Source: Thalassospira tepidiphila MCCC 1A03514
Lineage (GTDB): Bacteria > Pseudomonadota > Alphaproteobacteria > Rhodospirillales > Thalassospiraceae
Assembly: GCF_001662875.1 (NCBI RefSeq)
Contig: NZ_JPVZ01000005.1
Span: 1-64,000 of the forward strand
DNA: 64,000 nt
Direction: 5' to 3'
The position numbers were made by a program, and so were the translations under genes. Shown here in pieces: positions 17,953 through 27,479 of the stretch (positions within the stretch are counted from its first letter, which is position 1; each line of letters starts with the position of its first letter). The notes beneath the pieces were generated by a model. That model had not been told where the DNA came from, ran no database searches, and was given only the letters and a program-made list of their open reading frames with translations.

Positions 17953-18837
17953 ATGAGCGAAGAACACGGTGCCGACCTTCATGCAGAGCGCGCAGATCAC
18001 TACGGATCAGAAAAGCCCGCCAGCAAGAGCATGATCAAAGGGCTGGCTACCGTGTTTCTTGGCGTTGTCGTGGTTGGTGGCGCGTTGGGCGGGGCAGGTT
18101 ACTGGTTTTATAATCAGGGCCAACCCATTCAGGACGACGGCAATTTGCCGATCCTGCTTCCTGATCCATCACCGATCAAAATTCGCCCGGAAGATCCGGG
18201 GGGAATGGAAGTTCCCCACCGTGAGACGACAGTCTACGACCAGCTAAGTGACGTTGATCCCGATGCAAATGTCGTGTTGCAGGAACTTCCAGACATGCCG
18301 CGTGCACCGGAAGTCTCCGCAACGCCCAAGACAACCCAGCCAAATACAACGGCTGAGGCACCGGCAGAAGCGGGCGCAACCGAAACAGCGGATGCACCGC
18401 AAGCGACCGAAGCTGACGGCAATGCAGAGCCTGCTGTTAAAGCACCAGAAATTACAGCCCCCGAGTTGACGGACGCGGAGAAGGCAGTTGCCGCCGCTGA
18501 AAACCGGACGACTGAAGCCCCGGCCAAGCAGCCAGCATCAGCAGAACCGGCCCCGGCACCGCAAACAACGGCCGCGACGCCTGCATCGGGCGCGTTCCGT
18601 GTGCAGCTGGCTTCGGTCCGCGAAGAAAGCGGCGCAGCAGCAGAATGGAAACGGTTGTCTTCGAAAAACAAAGACTTGCTTGGCAATCTTGAGATGTTTG
18701 TGCAACGTATTGAGATCGAAGGCAAAGGTGTCTTCTATCGGTTGCAGGCAGGCCCACTTGGTGATGCCGGGGCTGCCGAAAAGCTTTGTGCGGATTTGAA
18801 AGAACGCAATGTGGGGTGCCTCATTGTCCGGCCTTGA
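17953..18837 (+). CDS. SPOR domain-containing membrane protein
   Basis: About 294 residues: a short cytoplasmic N-terminus, one membrane helix (about 28-50, LATVFLGVVVVGGALGGAGYW), a long periplasmic Pro/Ala/Glu/Thr-rich linker (about 55-215) and a C-terminal SPOR domain (GAFRVQLASVREESGAAAEW to GCLIVRP). SPOR domains bind denuded peptidoglycan at the division septum, so a role in division or septal wall remodelling is likely. I start at ATG 17953 rather than the GTG at 17950 because GAGGAG lies 8 bases upstream of the ATG. It overlaps nagZ by 29 bases, linking it to cell-wall recycling. Confidence 0.88.
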   Translation: MSEEHGADLHAERADHYGSEKPASKSMIKGLATVFLGVVVVGGALGGAGYWFYNQGQPIQDDGNLPILLPDPSPIKIRPEDPGGMEVPHRETTVYDQLSDVDPDANVVLQELPDMPRAPEVSATPKTTQPNTTAEAPAEAGATETADAPQATEADGNAEPAVKAPEITAPELTDAEKAVAAAENRTTEAPAKQPASAEPAPAPQTTAATPASGAFRVQLASVREESGAAAEWKRLSSKNKDLLGNLEMFVQRIEIEGKGVFYRLQAGPLGDAGAAEKLCADLKERNVGCLIVRP

Positions 18838-19894
18838 AGTCAAAAAGCCACGTGCCTGCATTCTTGGTGTTTCGGGAACGGAACTCAGCAATTGGGAAAA
18901 GGGCTTCTTGCGTGAAGCCGATCCGTTCGGGTTTATCCTGTTTGCGCGCAACATCGAAAATCGTGATCAGGTCCGTGCCCTGACCAACGCACTGCGTGGA
19001 ACCGTCGGCAACTCCAATGTGCCGATTCTGGTCGATCAGGAAGGCGGCCGCGTCATGCGGTTAAAACCGCCTCATTGGCGCAAGATTGCACCCGCCGGCG
19101 CGTTTGGTGATCTGTTTGATCGCAATGCCGATGATGCACGCGAGGCGGCCTATACCAGTGCGCGGCTGATGGCGATGGACCTGCGTGAAGCCGGGTTTAA
19201 TACAACCTGCGCACCTGTTCTTGATCTTCGTCTGCCGGGTATGAGTGACGTGATCGGTGACCGGTCATACGGGGCAGAGGTCGGCAAGGTTGTTACGCTG
19301 GCCAGTGCCGTGGCCGCAGGCCTTCTGGATGGTGGCATTGCACCGATCATCAAACATATTCCGGGACATGGCCGCGCGACGGTAGACAGTCACAAGGACC
19401 TGCCGATTGTCACCGTATCGCATGAGACGCTGTCTGAGTTTGATTTTGCGCCCTTTGCGCACATGAAGGACGTGCTGGCGGCAATGTCGGCCCACCTGCT
19501 GTTTACCGCCATTGATGATCAACGGCCCGGCACAGTTTCCTCGACTGTTATTCAGGACATTATTCGTGGCGAGATCGGCTTTGATAACCTGCTGATCAGT
19601 GATGATCTGTCCATGGAGGCGCTCGGTGGCTCCATTGCCAGTCGGACGCATGAATGTCTGCGTGCCGGGTGTGATATTGCGCTTCATTGCAATGGCAAAC
19701 GCACCGAGATGGAAGAAGTGGTGTCAATGGCACCGCTTTTGACCGGTACGTCCTTGAAGCGTGCACAGAGCTTTACCAATCAAATAGCCACGTTCAAACA
19801 CGACGCGCCAAGCAGCACCCAGATTACTGATTGGCAGGCCCGGCTTGCCGATCTTCTGGCACCGGTTTGGTCCGCAGGAGATGATCAGAAGTGA
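18809..19894 (+). CDS. nagZ: beta-N-acetylhexosaminidase (cell-wall recycling)
   Basis: A 361-residue family 3 glycoside hydrolase that removes GlcNAc from anhydro-muropeptides in the cytoplasm. The diagnostic loop KHIPGHGRATVDSH (about 179-192) carries the catalytic Asp-His pair of NagZ, and LISDDLSMEAL near 257 contains the nucleophile Asp. FILFARNI and VDQEGGRVMRL match the N-terminal family pattern. The start overlaps the SPOR gene and the end overlaps the M50 protease gene (GTGA), indicating tight operon coupling. Freed GlcNAc could eventually pass through a nagA such as that at 46072. Confidence 0.93.
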   Translation: MWGASLSGLEVKKPRACILGVSGTELSNWEKGFLREADPFGFILFARNIENRDQVRALTNALRGTVGNSNVPILVDQEGGRVMRLKPPHWRKIAPAGAFGDLFDRNADDAREAAYTSARLMAMDLREAGFNTTCAPVLDLRLPGMSDVIGDRSYGAEVGKVVTLASAVAAGLLDGGIAPIIKHIPGHGRATVDSHKDLPIVTVSHETLSEFDFAPFAHMKDVLAAMSAHLLFTAIDDQRPGTVSSTVIQDIIRGEIGFDNLLISDDLSMEALGGSIASRTHECLRAGCDIALHCNGKRTEMEEVVSMAPLLTGTSLKRAQSFTNQIATFKHDAPSSTQITDWQARLADLLAPVWSAGDDQK

Positions 19895-20574
19895 ATGACA
19901 CCATTGACCTGATCGTTTCGGCGACAACCTGGATCATTCCGGTTTTGCTGGCCGTGACGTTGCACGAGGCAGCACACGGTTTTGCTGCCAAGCTGTTTGG
20001 TGATGACACGGCACAACGCATGGGGCGGCTAAGCCTGAACCCGATCCGCCATATTGATCCGGTTGGCACCATCCTTATCCCGGGTTTGCTTTTGATAACA
20101 GCCGCACCGTTCCTGTTTGGCTATGCCAAGCCGGTGCCCGTGGCGTTTCACCGCCTGCATCCGCAGCGCTTGGGCGTCATCGGCGTTGCGATTGCAGGTC
20201 CGGCGACCAACGTGGCACTCGCCATTGTGTCAATCCTGCTTCTGGTGTGGCTGCCAAGCTTCTCGCCAGCGGTAAATGACTGGCTTGCGACCATGCTTAA
20301 TCAGTCACTTTGGCTGAATTGCATTCTGGCGGTGTTTAACATGTTGCCGATCCCGCCACTTGACGGTGGCCGGGTTCTGACCGCAATTTCACCGATGCCG
20401 ATTGCACGGGTCTTGGCGCGTATGGAAAAAACCGGCATGATCATATTGATCGGATTGGTCTTTCTGTTGCCCTATGTCACGACGCAACTTGGTATAGACC
20501 TGCCGGTGTTCCAGTGGTTGGTGCTTGAACCGGCCAATGCACTGGTCAGGCTTCTGGCAGATATCTTTGCCTGA
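19891..20574 (+). CDS. site-2 protease family (M50) membrane metallopeptidase
   Basis: A 227-residue polytopic membrane protein. The zinc motif HEAAH is at about residues 25-29 in the first membrane helix, and NMLPIPPLDGGRV near 150-162 supplies the third ligand (LDG motif). This is the compact S2P/Rv-type family without PDZ domains, frequent between nagZ and scpA in alphaproteobacteria. The substrate is unknown. It begins with GTG overlapping the nagZ stop by four bases and has a GCAGGAG ribosome site. Confidence 0.87.
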   Translation: MNDTIDLIVSATTWIIPVLLAVTLHEAAHGFAAKLFGDDTAQRMGRLSLNPIRHIDPVGTILIPGLLLITAAPFLFGYAKPVPVAFHRLHPQRLGVIGVAIAGPATNVALAIVSILLLVWLPSFSPAVNDWLATMLNQSLWLNCILAVFNMLPIPPLDGGRVLTAISPMPIARVLARMEKTGMIILIGLVFLLPYVTTQLGIDLPVFQWLVLEPANALVRLLADIFA

Positions 20575-20607
20575 ACGCCGACAGACGCGGGGGATAGTCG
20601 GGGATAG

Positions 20608-21477
20608 ATGGCAGACCAGTTCGAATTCGAAATTCCAGATGATGTGTTTGACAAGAAGCCGGTCGATGAAGAACCGAGCCTTGCAGAACGCCTGATTCTT
20701 GATCTGGACGGGTTCGAGGGGCCGCTTGATGTATTGCTTGAACTGGCACGCGACCAAAAGGTCGATATCATCAAGATTTCCATTCTCGATCTTGCCGAAC
20801 AATACCTTGAATTCATCAATACCGCACAGGGTTTGCGTCTTGAACTGGCGGCGGATTATCTGGTGATGGCAGCCTGGCTTGCCTACCTGAAATCACGCCT
20901 GCTGCTTCCAAAACAGGAAAGTGACGAGGAAGAACTCAGTGCCGAGGAAATGGCAGAACTTCTTGCCTTCCAGCTGAAGCGCCTTGAGGCGATGAAAGCG
21001 GCCGGTGAGAAACTTCTGGAACGCCCCAACTTGGGACGTGATTTCTTTGGTCGCGGCGATCCTGAGGAAGTCCGGGTTACAACGGCGTCTGTCTATGATG
21101 CATCGCTTTATGACCTGCTGAAGGCTTATGCGCGGATCATGCTGACATCGGAAAGCAAAACGCTTGAGATCGAGGCATTTGATCTTTACGCCATGGATGA
21201 TGCCATCCAACGATTGCGCGATTTGTTTGGCCGCCGCGTGGTGCCGACATGGACAAGGCTGCTTGAATTCATGCCGCGCGGACTTGGAACGCCGCTTAAG
21301 GCGCGCTCCGCATTGGCGGCACACTTTGTTGCCAGTCTTGAAATGTGCCGCGATGGTGAATTGGAAATCTTACAAGAAGAGACCTTTGGGCCGATTCTGC
21401 TGCGATCACCGCAGACTGTGCGGGAAGGGGATCTACCGCGCAATTATGACTACGACGCAGACACGTTTAAGAAATAA
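20608..21477 (+). CDS. scpA: segregation and condensation protein A
   Basis: A 289-residue kleisin. FEGPLDVLLELARDQKVDI near residue 34 is the conserved ScpA N-terminal block, and AAWLAYLKSRLLLP near 90 follows it. The C-terminal winged helix (FVASLEMCRDGELEILQEETFGPI) contacts the SMC head. It bridges the SMC dimer in chromosome condensation, together with ScpB encoded 18 bases downstream. No smc gene is in the window. Confidence 0.94.
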   Translation: MADQFEFEIPDDVFDKKPVDEEPSLAERLILDLDGFEGPLDVLLELARDQKVDIIKISILDLAEQYLEFINTAQGLRLELAADYLVMAAWLAYLKSRLLLPKQESDEEELSAEEMAELLAFQLKRLEAMKAAGEKLLERPNLGRDFFGRGDPEEVRVTTASVYDASLYDLLKAYARIMLTSESKTLEIEAFDLYAMDDAIQRLRDLFGRRVVPTWTRLLEFMPRGLGTPLKARSALAAHFVASLEMCRDGELEILQEETFGPILLRSPQTVREGDLPRNYDYDADTFKK

Positions 21478-21495
21478 GTTGGGCAGGGGCACTCA

Positions 21496-22332
21496 ATGAG
21501 CGAAGAAACGCAGCTTGAAATCGAAGGCGTCGAATCCGGTCCGGACATTGACTTTCAACATATTCGCATTGTTGAGGCCGTTTTGTTTGCCTCTGCCGAA
21601 CCGGTCAGTGAACGGGTGATCGCTGCACGCTTGCCCGAGGGCACTGATGTCAGCACCATCATGCACGCGCTTGCCGAGACTTATGAGCCGCGTGGTGTGA
21701 ACCTTAAACAGATTGGAGACAAGTGGGCATTTCGTACCGCCATGGACCTGGCCGGGGACCTTCATATCGAGGTCGAAAAGGCCAAGAAACTGACGCGTGC
21801 GACATTGGAAACCCTTGCCATCATTGCCTATCACGAGCCGGTCACAAGATCCGAGATTGAGGAAATTCGTGGTGTTGCGCTATCGAAGGGGACACTTGAT
21901 ATCCTGCTTGAATCCAAATGGATCCGTCCGCGTGGGCGCAAACGGGTGCCGGGTCGCCCGGTTCTCTGGGCAACAACAGATAACTTCCTTGATCACTTTG
22001 GGCTTGAAAGCCGCGATGATCTGCCGGGGTTGGCGGATCTGAAAGCTGCAGGGCTGCTTGATAGTCGACCGGGTATGGGCCGTTATGGTGCAAGTTCGGA
22101 TGATGAGGCGTTGCCGGATCTGATCGATGATGGTGAGGTCACCGATTCTGTCGTCGAAGAGGCCCTGACGACCCGCAATCTCGACGATCTGGATGAAACC
22201 ATCTATTCAGACAATCCGAACCTGTATGACGATGATGAAAAGCTGCCGGGCAGGGCAAGCGAAAGCGACGCTGAGGACTTCGAGGACGATGAAGACGCCC
22301 CAATGACCGATCACGATCCTGAAACCAATTGA
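21496..22332 (+). CDS. scpB: segregation and condensation protein B
   Basis: A 278-residue partner of ScpA with two winged-helix domains: IVEAVLFASAEPVSERVIA near 24, then RATLETLAIIAYHEPVTRSEIEEIRGV near 99 and GRPVLWATTDNFLDHFGL near 153. The last 80 residues are a strongly acidic tail (ending DDEDAPMTDHDPETN), which is common in alphaproteobacterial ScpB. It ends the tightly packed argS-to-scpB series; a gap of 105 bases follows. Confidence 0.94.
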   Translation: MSEETQLEIEGVESGPDIDFQHIRIVEAVLFASAEPVSERVIAARLPEGTDVSTIMHALAETYEPRGVNLKQIGDKWAFRTAMDLAGDLHIEVEKAKKLTRATLETLAIIAYHEPVTRSEIEEIRGVALSKGTLDILLESKWIRPRGRKRVPGRPVLWATTDNFLDHFGLESRDDLPGLADLKAAGLLDSRPGMGRYGASSDDEALPDLIDDGEVTDSVVEEALTTRNLDDLDETIYSDNPNLYDDDEKLPGRASESDAEDFEDDEDAPMTDHDPETN

Positions 22333-22437
22333 TCCATCTTCTTGCATCACACGGGCGCTGACCTTAAGTTCCACGAAAGATTTCGCAAATCATTTGCACC
22401 TGCGGGTGCCAGATCCCTGTTGTAAGAAGAGTTTTCG

Positions 22438-23481
22438 ATGACCGACGGCCTGAAGATGTCGCATGTTTCTCACCTTTTCGGCGAGAACCGCGTTTTGCGC
22501 GATATCAGCTTTGATGTCGCCCCCGGCGAGTTGGTGTGTCTGCTTGGCCCGTCGGGCTGTGGCAAGACCACAGCACTTCGCCTGGCGGCAGGCCTTGAAA
22601 AGCTTCAGGTTGGTGAGATTTCCGTCGATGATCAGATCGTCGCCCAGCCGGGTGGCTATGTAGAGCCGGAAAAGCGCGGTGTCGGCATGGTCTTTCAGGA
22701 TTATGCGCTGTTTCCGCATTTGAATGTGGCGAAGAACATCGGCTTTGGCCTGCGTCATTTCAGCGAAGCGGACCGCATGAGTGCAATCAAGGCGGCACTC
22801 GAACAGGTCGGCATGTCCGAATATCTAAATGCATATCCGCACGAACTTTCTGGGGGTCAGCAGCAGCGTATTGCCTTGGCGCGTGCTCTTGCGCCGAAGC
22901 CGCGGATCATGCTGCTTGATGAACCTTTTTCCGGCCTTGATGTCGCGCGGCGTGCGGATTTGCGCGATACCACCTTGCACGTTCTGAAGGATGCCGGGAT
23001 CGCCACTGTGATGGTCACCCACGATCCGCAGGAAGCCATGTATATGGCCGACCGGATCATCATCATGAATGAAGGGCAGATCATGCAGGACGGATCGCCG
23101 GAAACACTGTATTTCCGGCCAGAAAACCGTTTCGTTGCCTCATTCTTTGGTGAGGTAAACCGTTTCTCGGGGACAGTTGTGGATGGCAAGGTTGCAACAC
23201 CGTTTGGTGATGTCGATAGCCAAAGCATCGAAAACGGCACTGAAGTGGAAGTCCTGATCAGGCCAGAAGGGCTACATATTGGCGAAGCACTGAACGGACA
23301 TGACGTTCTGGCGCATGTCGACGCGGTGCGTGTCCTTGGGGAAGTCAATCTGGTTCACCTGACACTTGAGGCCGGTGCCCACATTCACGCGCGTGTCCCA
23401 AGACGCTTTTCACCGATTAATCAGCCATCTGTCGCTATTACGCTTGATCCCGACATGGCCTTCGTGTTTCCTATGACCTGA
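22438..23481 (+). CDS. ABC transporter ATP-binding protein, ferric-iron (FbpC) type
   Basis: A 347-residue ATPase with Walker A GPSGCGKTT (about 38-46), Q-loop FQDYALFPH, signature LSGGQQQRIALARAL (near 141) and Walker B IMLLDEPFSGLD. A C-terminal TOBE-like beta region (about 240-340) follows, as in importers for iron, putrescine or thiosulfate. The sequence most resembles FbpC, but no permease or binding protein is nearby, so the substrate is uncertain and it may pair with a transporter encoded elsewhere. It sits between scpB and tatA on the same strand. Confidence 0.82.
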   Translation: MTDGLKMSHVSHLFGENRVLRDISFDVAPGELVCLLGPSGCGKTTALRLAAGLEKLQVGEISVDDQIVAQPGGYVEPEKRGVGMVFQDYALFPHLNVAKNIGFGLRHFSEADRMSAIKAALEQVGMSEYLNAYPHELSGGQQQRIALARALAPKPRIMLLDEPFSGLDVARRADLRDTTLHVLKDAGIATVMVTHDPQEAMYMADRIIIMNEGQIMQDGSPETLYFRPENRFVASFFGEVNRFSGTVVDGKVATPFGDVDSQSIENGTEVEVLIRPEGLHIGEALNGHDVLAHVDAVRVLGEVNLVHLTLEAGAHIHARVPRRFSPINQPSVAITLDPDMAFVFPMT

Positions 23482-23655
23482 TGCGTCGTCGCGGACCGGG
23501 TTTTGGCCTGGTTCAACAGACAGAAAGGCGCACATTAAACAGGTATTTTGCACTGCATGGTTATTAACCAACCGTCGCATTGCACAGTGGGGGGCTTTCT
23601 GCCATTATCCGGGCAAGTCGCCGGCAGGCAGAATGGATCTTTGGAGATTTAAGTT

Positions 23656-23892
23656 ATGGGTATTGGCGTTTGGCAAATCGTTCTGATTCTTGCGATTGTC
23701 CTGATCATCTTCGGCGCAGGCAAGCTTCCGAAAGTGATGGGTGACATGGGCAAAGGTATCAAGAGCTTCAAAGCGGGCATCAACGAAAAAGAAGAAGATG
23801 CAGGCGCTTCGGCCAAGACCATCGAAAACACGACCTCTGCTTCGGTTTCATCCGAGAGCAAGGACAATGAAAAGGATTCTGTGAAATCCTGA
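23656..23892 (+). CDS. tatA: Sec-independent translocase subunit TatA
   Basis: A 78-residue TatA: one N-terminal membrane helix (GVWQIVLILAIVLIIFGAGKLP), the hinge FGAGKLPKVMGDMGKGIKSFK amphipathic region and a short charged tail. TatA multimers line the transient pore for folded twin-arginine substrates. It is the first gene of tatABC, 35 bases before tatB. Confidence 0.94.
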   Translation: MGIGVWQIVLILAIVLIIFGAGKLPKVMGDMGKGIKSFKAGINEKEEDAGASAKTIENTTSASVSSESKDNEKDSVKS

Positions 23893-23927
23893 TCGTCTGT
23901 CGGATTTCCTTCAGATAGGCGTGTCAT

Positions 23928-24326
23928 ATGTTTGATATCGGCTGGACCGAAATGGCTCTTGTGGCCGTCGTCGCACTGTTTGTCGTCGGCCCCAAAGAGT
24001 TACCGCATCTGCTGTACAAATTGGCGGGCTACTGGAAAAAAGTGCGCGGTATGGCGCGTGAATTCCAGAGCGGAATTGATGACATCATCCGTGAAGCGGA
24101 ACTTGATGATCTGCGCAAGCAGGTCAACAGTTCGCATAGCAATCCGACCGATTTTCTGGAAAACAAAATCTCAAGTCCCAAAAGCGACGGCAAAAAGACC
24201 GAGTCCAAGCCGAAAGCAGAGAAACCGGCCGAAAAGGCTGAAACTCCTGCTGCAAAATCGGCAACGACAACGGGTACGCCCGCAGATGACAGCAAGAAAA
24301 AAGATCAGCCGGAGAGCCAGGCGTGA
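23928..24326 (+). CDS. tatB: Sec-independent translocase subunit TatB
   Basis: A 132-residue TatB, with MFDIGWTEMALVAVVALFVV as membrane helix, GPKELP hinge with the TatB-specific Glu near residue 8 of the helix, and a longer amphipathic and Lys/Pro/Ala-rich tail than TatA. With TatC it forms the signal-peptide receptor. Its stop overlaps the tatC start by four bases. Confidence 0.93.
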   Translation: MFDIGWTEMALVAVVALFVVGPKELPHLLYKLAGYWKKVRGMAREFQSGIDDIIREAELDDLRKQVNSSHSNPTDFLENKISSPKSDGKKTESKPKAEKPAEKAETPAAKSATTTGTPADDSKKKDQPESQA

Positions 24327-25324
24327 ACATGCAATCGCATGACAAACAGATGCCGATCATGGAGCATCTGATCGAGCTGAGAAACCGCCTGACTTGGGCG
24401 GTTCTTGCTTTGTTTATTACCTTTGGTGTCTGCTATTACTTCGTCGAGGATATCTACGGTTTCCTCGTCCAGCCGCTTGCAGAAATCATGGGGCCTGACA
24501 GGCGCATGATTTATACAGCCTTGACCGAAGTGTTCTTCACTTACGTCAAGGTTTCGTTCTTTGCGGCCTGTTTTGTCTCTGCACCAGTATTCCTCGGACA
24601 GTTTTGGGCGTTTGTCGCGCCGGGTCTTTATAAGAACGAACGTTCGGCATTCATGCCGTTCATCTTTGCGACCCCGATCCTGTTCCTGATGGGCGGTGCG
24701 CTGGTCTATTACCTGATCATGCCGCTGGCCTGGAAGTTCTTCCTCAGTTTCGAACAGGCGGGTGGCGGGTCAAACCTTGCGATCCAGCTTGAAGCCAAGG
24801 TGGGTGAATACCTGTCGCTGGTCATGAAGCTGATCTTTGCGTTCGGGCTTTGCTTCCAGCTGCCGGTGCTGCTGACGTTGATGGCGCGTGCCGGCATCGT
24901 CACCGCGGATGGCCTCGCACGTCGCCGGAAATACGCAATCGTCATTGCATTTGGGTTTGCCGCCGTTCTGACCCCGCCGGATCTGATTTCTCAGATCGGG
25001 TTGGGCATTCCGATTATCATTCTTTATGAAATCTCGATCATCATGGCGCGCATTTCCGAGCGCAAGCGTGCGAAAGCCGCCGCGGACGATGACGCGGATG
25101 AGGATGACGAGACGGACTCAGATGATGATGACGGAGAGGCAGAGGCCGGAACCGCAGTCGCAACGGCGCAAGACGGTGTCGACGCACAAGGTGAGGCGGC
25201 TGCATCCTATGATGACGGTCAGACTTCCTTGACCCGATCCTCTGATGACGAGGGGGATGCGCCCAAGCTGTCCGGACCGTCGAACAATGATGACGGCGAG
25301 GATGATTTCAACAACGCCCGTTGA
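24323..25324 (+). CDS. tatC: Sec-independent translocase subunit TatC
   Basis: A 333-residue TatC with six membrane helices. MEHLIELRNRLTWAVLAL near residue 13 and the FVAPGLYKNERSAFMPF segment near 94-110 are the conserved signal-peptide-binding regions. The core ends near residue 255. A further 75 or so residues form an almost entirely acidic Asp/Glu/Ser tail, unusual because most TatC proteins stop near 260. The tail would be cytoplasmic. Translation starts at GTG 24323, overlapping the tatB stop (GTGA); ATG 24329 is an alternative. Confidence 0.95.
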   Translation: MNMQSHDKQMPIMEHLIELRNRLTWAVLALFITFGVCYYFVEDIYGFLVQPLAEIMGPDRRMIYTALTEVFFTYVKVSFFAACFVSAPVFLGQFWAFVAPGLYKNERSAFMPFIFATPILFLMGGALVYYLIMPLAWKFFLSFEQAGGGSNLAIQLEAKVGEYLSLVMKLIFAFGLCFQLPVLLTLMARAGIVTADGLARRRKYAIVIAFGFAAVLTPPDLISQIGLGIPIIILYEISIIMARISERKRAKAAADDDADEDDETDSDDDDGEAEAGTAVATAQDGVDAQGEAAASYDDGQTSLTRSSDDEGDAPKLSGPSNNDDGEDDFNNAR

Positions 25325-25357
25325 TTGAAATCCCCCGCCTAAACCGTCCGATTTGAC

Positions 25358-25380
25358 GGGGTGGACCTTGTGTCCACCCC
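25358..25380 (+). promoter_or_regulatory. hairpin between tatC and serS
   Basis: A 9-bp perfect stem (GGGGTGGAC with GTCCACCCC) and 5-base loop. No T-tract follows, so it may protect the mRNA end, attenuate, or terminate weakly before serS. Confidence 0.4.
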
Positions 25381-25424
25381 ATCGTATAAAGCCACAAACA
25401 GATAGACTGACAGGGTGCTCTTCG

Positions 25425-26699
25425 ATGCACGACATTAAATGGATTCGGGACAATCCCGAGGCTTTTGACGCAGCAATGACTGCGCGCAAACAGGACGTTA
25501 CCGCAAAGCGTCTGATCGATATCGACGTTGAACGCCGCAAACTGATGACTGAACATCAGGAAATGCTGGCCCGCCGCAAGACGATCTCAGGTGAAATCGG
25601 CAAATTGCGCAAGAATGGCGAGAATGCCGACGACCTGATGGCCGAAATGGGCACGCTCAAGGACAAGATCAAGGAAGCCGAAGACGGTCAGGCATCCCTG
25701 AACGACCAGCTTGATCTTTTGCTGTCGTCTTTCCCGAACATTCTTGATCCCGAAGTCCCGGTTGGCGAAGACGAAAACGACAATGTCGAAGTCAATCGTT
25801 GGGGCACGCCGGGTGAGTTTGATTTCCAGCCGCTCGAACATTTCGAGATCGGTGAGAAACTTGGCATGATGGATTTCGAAACCGCAGCCAAACTGTCTGG
25901 TTCGCGGTTCGTCATTCTGCGTGGCGGTCTGGCCAAGCTTGAACGTGCGCTTGCACAGTTCATGCTGGATCTGCACACAGGCGAACATGGTTACCAGGAA
26001 ACCATCACGCCGATGCTGGTCCGCGATGATGCCATGTTTGGTACCGGCCAGTTGCCGAAATTCGCCGAGGATTCGTTTAAAACCACCAATGATTACTGGT
26101 TGATCCCGACGTCAGAAGTAACCCTGACCAATCAGGTTGCCGGTGACATTATCGATCAGGCAAAACTGCCGCTGCGCTATACAGCACTGACCCAGTGCTT
26201 CCGCTCCGAAGCCGGTTCGGCAGGGCGTGATACGCGCGGCATGATCCGCCAGCACCAGTTTTCCAAGGTGGAAATGGTTTCGGTGGTCGAAGCAGAGAAA
26301 TCTGACGAGGAACTGACCCGCAAGACGCGCTGTGCCGAAACAGTCCTTGAACGTCTTGGTCTGCCGTATCGCACGGTTATTCTTTGCACCGGTGACATTG
26401 GGTTCTCGGCGGCAAAAACCTATGACATAGAAGTCTGGTTGCCGGGACAGGGCAAGTACCGCGAAATCTCGTCTTGCTCAAACACACGCGATTTCCAGGC
26501 GCGTCGCATGAATGCACGTTATCGTGCTGCCGGTGACAAAAAGACCCAGTTTGTTCACACCCTGAACGGGTCTGGCCTTGCCGTTGGTCGTTGCCTGATT
26601 GCCGTTATGGAAAACTATCAGCAGGCGGATGGCTCGATCCGTGTTCCTGATGCGCTCAAACCCTATATGGGCGGGTTAGAGGTAATCTCGGCGGGCTAG
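25425..26699 (+). CDS. serS: serine--tRNA ligase
   Basis: A 424-residue class II synthetase. The N-terminal coiled-coil arm that grips tRNA-Ser (about 30-100, [18 protein letters not shown] and on) is followed by motif 2 ([14 protein letters not shown] near 258) and motif 3 ([18 protein letters not shown] near 380). The open frame extends upstream to 25353, but the conserved start is [14 protein letters not shown] at 25425. surE follows after 12 bases. Confidence 0.97.
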   Translation: MHDIKWIRDNPEAFDAAMTARKQDVTAKRLIDIDVERRKLMTEHQEMLARRKTISGEIGKLRKNGENADDLMAEMGTLKDKIKEAEDGQASLNDQLDLLLSSFPNILDPEVPVGEDENDNVEVNRWGTPGEFDFQPLEHFEIGEKLGMMDFETAAKLSGSRFVILRGGLAKLERALAQFMLDLHTGEHGYQETITPMLVRDDAMFGTGQLPKFAEDSFKTTNDYWLIPTSEVTLTNQVAGDIIDQAKLPLRYTALTQCFRSEAGSAGRDTRGMIRQHQFSKVEMVSVVEAEKSDEELTRKTRCAETVLERLGLPYRTVILCTGDIGFSAAKTYDIEVWLPGQGKYREISSCSNTRDFQARRMNARYRAAGDKKTQFVHTLNGSGLAVGRCLIAVMENYQQADGSIRVPDALKPYMGGLEVISAG

Positions 26700-26711
26700 G
26701 ACGATACTGAC

Positions 26712-27479
26712 ATGATGGATCTCACCAAAGCGCGCATCCTGATCAGTAATGATGATGGCATTGACGCGCCCGGGATCAAGATATTGGAACAGCTCGCACG
26801 CGAGTTTTCCGATGATGTGTGGGTGATTGCACCGTCGATGGAACAAAGCGGGGCGGGGCATTCCCTGACCCTGCGCCGTCCATTGCGTATTCATAAACGC
26901 GATGAACGGCACTTCGCTGTGGACGGTACGCCAACCGATTGCATTCTGCTTGGCTTGCAGCAGGTTATGCGCGACAACCCGCCAGATATCGTGCTTTCGG
27001 GGATCAACCGGGGTGGAAACCTTGGCGAAGACGTGACCTATTCAGGGACGGTTGCCGCCGCCATGGAGGCAACATTGCTTAATGTGCCTGCGGTCGCGTT
27101 TTCACAGTATTTCTCTGGTGACATGATTGACTGGACGATTGCCGAGAAATACCTCAAGGATGTTCTGGCAACTTTGGTCACGACAACTTGGCCCAAAGGC
27201 GTTCTGATCAATGTCAATTTCCCGGATCACGAAGCCAATGGCGGTGCTGAGATAAAGATCTCGAGGCAAGGGCAGCGCAAGATCGGTGATCACATCGCCG
27301 AACGCCTTGATCCGCGCGGTGAGCCCTATTACTGGATCGGGGCTATTCAGTCTGAACTGCCTGAAGACAAAAAGTCTGATCTGCGCGTGATCGAGCAGGG
27401 CAATGTTTCTGTCACCCCGATCAGCCTTGATTTTACCCACTACGATACGTTTGAAAAACTGACGAAGGCCTTTCCGTGA
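26712..27479 (+). CDS. surE: 5'/3'-nucleotidase SurE
   Basis: A 255-residue survival protein with metal-dependent nucleotidase activity. ILISNDDGIDAPGI at the N-terminus provides the paired Asp metal ligands, and SGINRGGNLGEDVTYSGTV near 97-115 provides the Asn ligand and loop. PTDCILLG is also diagnostic. It is coupled to pcm by a GTGA overlap, the usual surE-pcm-nlpD order that in gammaproteobacteria continues to rpoS. Confidence 0.96.
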   Translation: MMDLTKARILISNDDGIDAPGIKILEQLAREFSDDVWVIAPSMEQSGAGHSLTLRRPLRIHKRDERHFAVDGTPTDCILLGLQQVMRDNPPDIVLSGINRGGNLGEDVTYSGTVAAAMEATLLNVPAVAFSQYFSGDMIDWTIAEKYLKDVLATLVTTTWPKGVLINVNFPDHEANGGAEIKISRQGQRKIGDHIAERLDPRGEPYYWIGAIQSELPEDKKSDLRVIEQGNVSVTPISLDFTHYDTFEKLTKAFP

